Source: Ruegeria sp. THAF57 (lineage in GTDB: Bacteria > Pseudomonadota > Alphaproteobacteria > Rhodobacterales > Rhodobacteraceae). From it: a stretch of 64,000 nt of DNA. The notes under the pieces were generated by a model that was not told the DNA's origin, made no database searches, and was given only the letters and a program-made list of their open reading frames with translations. The stretch lies in contig NZ_CAIWNQ010000012.1 of the NCBI RefSeq assembly GCF_903914075.1, positions 32,057-96,056 of the forward strand, in the 5' to 3' direction. Each line of letters begins with the position of its first letter. The stretch's first letter is position 1. Below, in pieces: positions 63,460-64,000 of this stretch. A program made the translations under genes and the position numbers.

Positions 63460-64000
63460 CGCACTTCTCCCTTTGTCTGAGTTGCATGACATGCTGGTCG
63501 CAGCTGTCGTCCCGTCCACAAAGGTTGCCGCCGATCTTTTTCCCCTGACCCTGCGGGTCATTCCTCGCGGAGCAAAAAGACCGGCACCTGCCCCTCTCCG
63601 CTACGCTTCGCCTTCGGTGTGCCCGGGCCTTGGCCAGCTGCAAGGTGACCATCATTGCAACGCAAACAAGGAGAAGAGCAATGACCACGAACTGCATCAA
63701 ATTCACCAGCGCCGACATCGAGACCGCCAAGGGCACAGGCTCCATCTCGACCCTGACCTTCGACCTCGACATCACGGTCGAGCCCGTCGCGAGCACGAAC
63801 CCGATGGCCCCCACGCACCGCGTCCTCGGCCGCTCCCCGCGCGGCAAGCTGGTCGAGTGCGGCGGCATCTGGAAGAAGCAGAACAAGGAGACCGGTGCCG
63901 ACTACTACACGCTGACCATCCGCGACCACGGCTTCAACGCCAACCTCGGCAAGGCCGCGAACCAGGACGATCTGTCCCTGCAGGCCGTCATCCCCTGGGG
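63460..64000 (+). repeat. Direct repeat copy B (DUF736 gene and its leader), cut by window edge
   Basis: This is the same-orientation partner of 43071-43611 with a constant offset of 20,389 nt and no gaps over the visible part. The segment between the copies contains repABC, the recombinase and the defence genes. The 259 nt to its left, up to the SIR2 start, show no gene. Confidence 0.9.
63681..64000 (+). CDS. DUF736 protein, copy B (3' end outside window)
   Basis: Starts MTTNCIKFTSADIETAKGTG at 63681 behind AAGGAGAAGAG. 106 codons are visible, ending in LQAVIPWG, about six residues short of the end of copy A. It differs from copy A by a few residues (e.g. VG to TG after AKG, SS to ST). DUF736 function is unknown; here it marks the right border of a duplicated block. 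Confidence 0.85.
   Translation, partial: MTTNCIKFTSADIETAKGTGSISTLTFDLDITVEPVASTNPMAPTHRVLGRSPRGKLVECGGIWKKQNKETGADYYTLTIRDHGFNANLGKAANQDDLSLQAVIPW

Noticed and set aside
1..64000. CRISPR arrays, tRNA and rRNA genes
   Set aside because: No regularly spaced repeats with unique spacers and no recognisable tRNA or rRNA sequence were seen on reading both strands by eye.

Overview
The window looks like part of a large, GC-rich, conjugative repABC-type plasmid (or plasmid-derived region) of an alphaproteobacterium, most likely Rhodobacterales (roseobacter/Paracoccus-like). This rests on four things seen together: a repA-repB-repC operon with a probable countertranscript RNA; a virB1-virB2-virB3-virB4 run; a DUF1403/ScpB/tyrosine-recombinase trio; and a string of small DUF genes (DUF3768, DUF6878-like, DUF6915-like, DUF2493, DUF736) around a strawberry-notch helicase. 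I assigned families by reading motifs; no database search was run.

Layout. (1) 1-3.9 kb: start of a type IV secretion locus, with virB1 to a partial virB4 leftwards, a divergent TrbM-like secreted protein and an XRE regulator. (2) 4.05-29.06 kb: a catabolic island entered through an IS3 remnant and broken by IS30, IS110 and IS5 relics. It encodes a short-chain alcohol dehydrogenase, a Baeyer-Villiger monooxygenase, a lactone-hydrolase-type esterase, two aldehyde dehydrogenases, an iron-type and a GMC-type alcohol dehydrogenase, a class III CoA-transferase, an acyl-CoA dehydrogenase with EtfAB, a fused hydratase/3-hydroxyacyl-CoA dehydrogenase and a PcaF-like thiolase, plus three regulators (two AraC, one IclR). 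Together these form a coherent route cyclohexanol -> cyclohexanone -> caprolactone -> 6-hydroxyhexanoate -> adipate -> adipyl-CoA -> succinyl-CoA + acetyl-CoA. (3) 29.2-43.0 kb: plasmid backbone with a long ParB-domain protein, small DUF proteins, a 1465-residue methyltransferase/strawberry-notch helicase, a Toprim protein, a DUF2493 protein, an orphan XRE antitoxin-like gene and an AAA/DUF4143 ATPase.

(4) 43.07-64.0 kb: a 20.4-kb segment bounded by two near-identical direct repeats carrying DUF736 genes. Inside it lie the repABC replicon, with a perfect 32-bp palindrome upstream of repA whose 18-bp core recurs inside repB, then the recombinase/DUF1403/ScpB trio and a defence island. The island holds an AbiEi/AbiEii toxin-antitoxin pair followed by a class III cyclase-like gene, a pRiA4b ORF-3-like gene, a three-gene operon (membrane-anchored TerB-domain protein, BrxD-type ATPase, BrxHI-type helicase), and a converging SIR2-HerA pair.

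The most promising candidate for an undescribed system is the TerB/BrxD/BrxHI cassette, which has none of the BREX core genes, next to SIR2-HerA. The cyclase-like third gene on the AbiE operon comes next.
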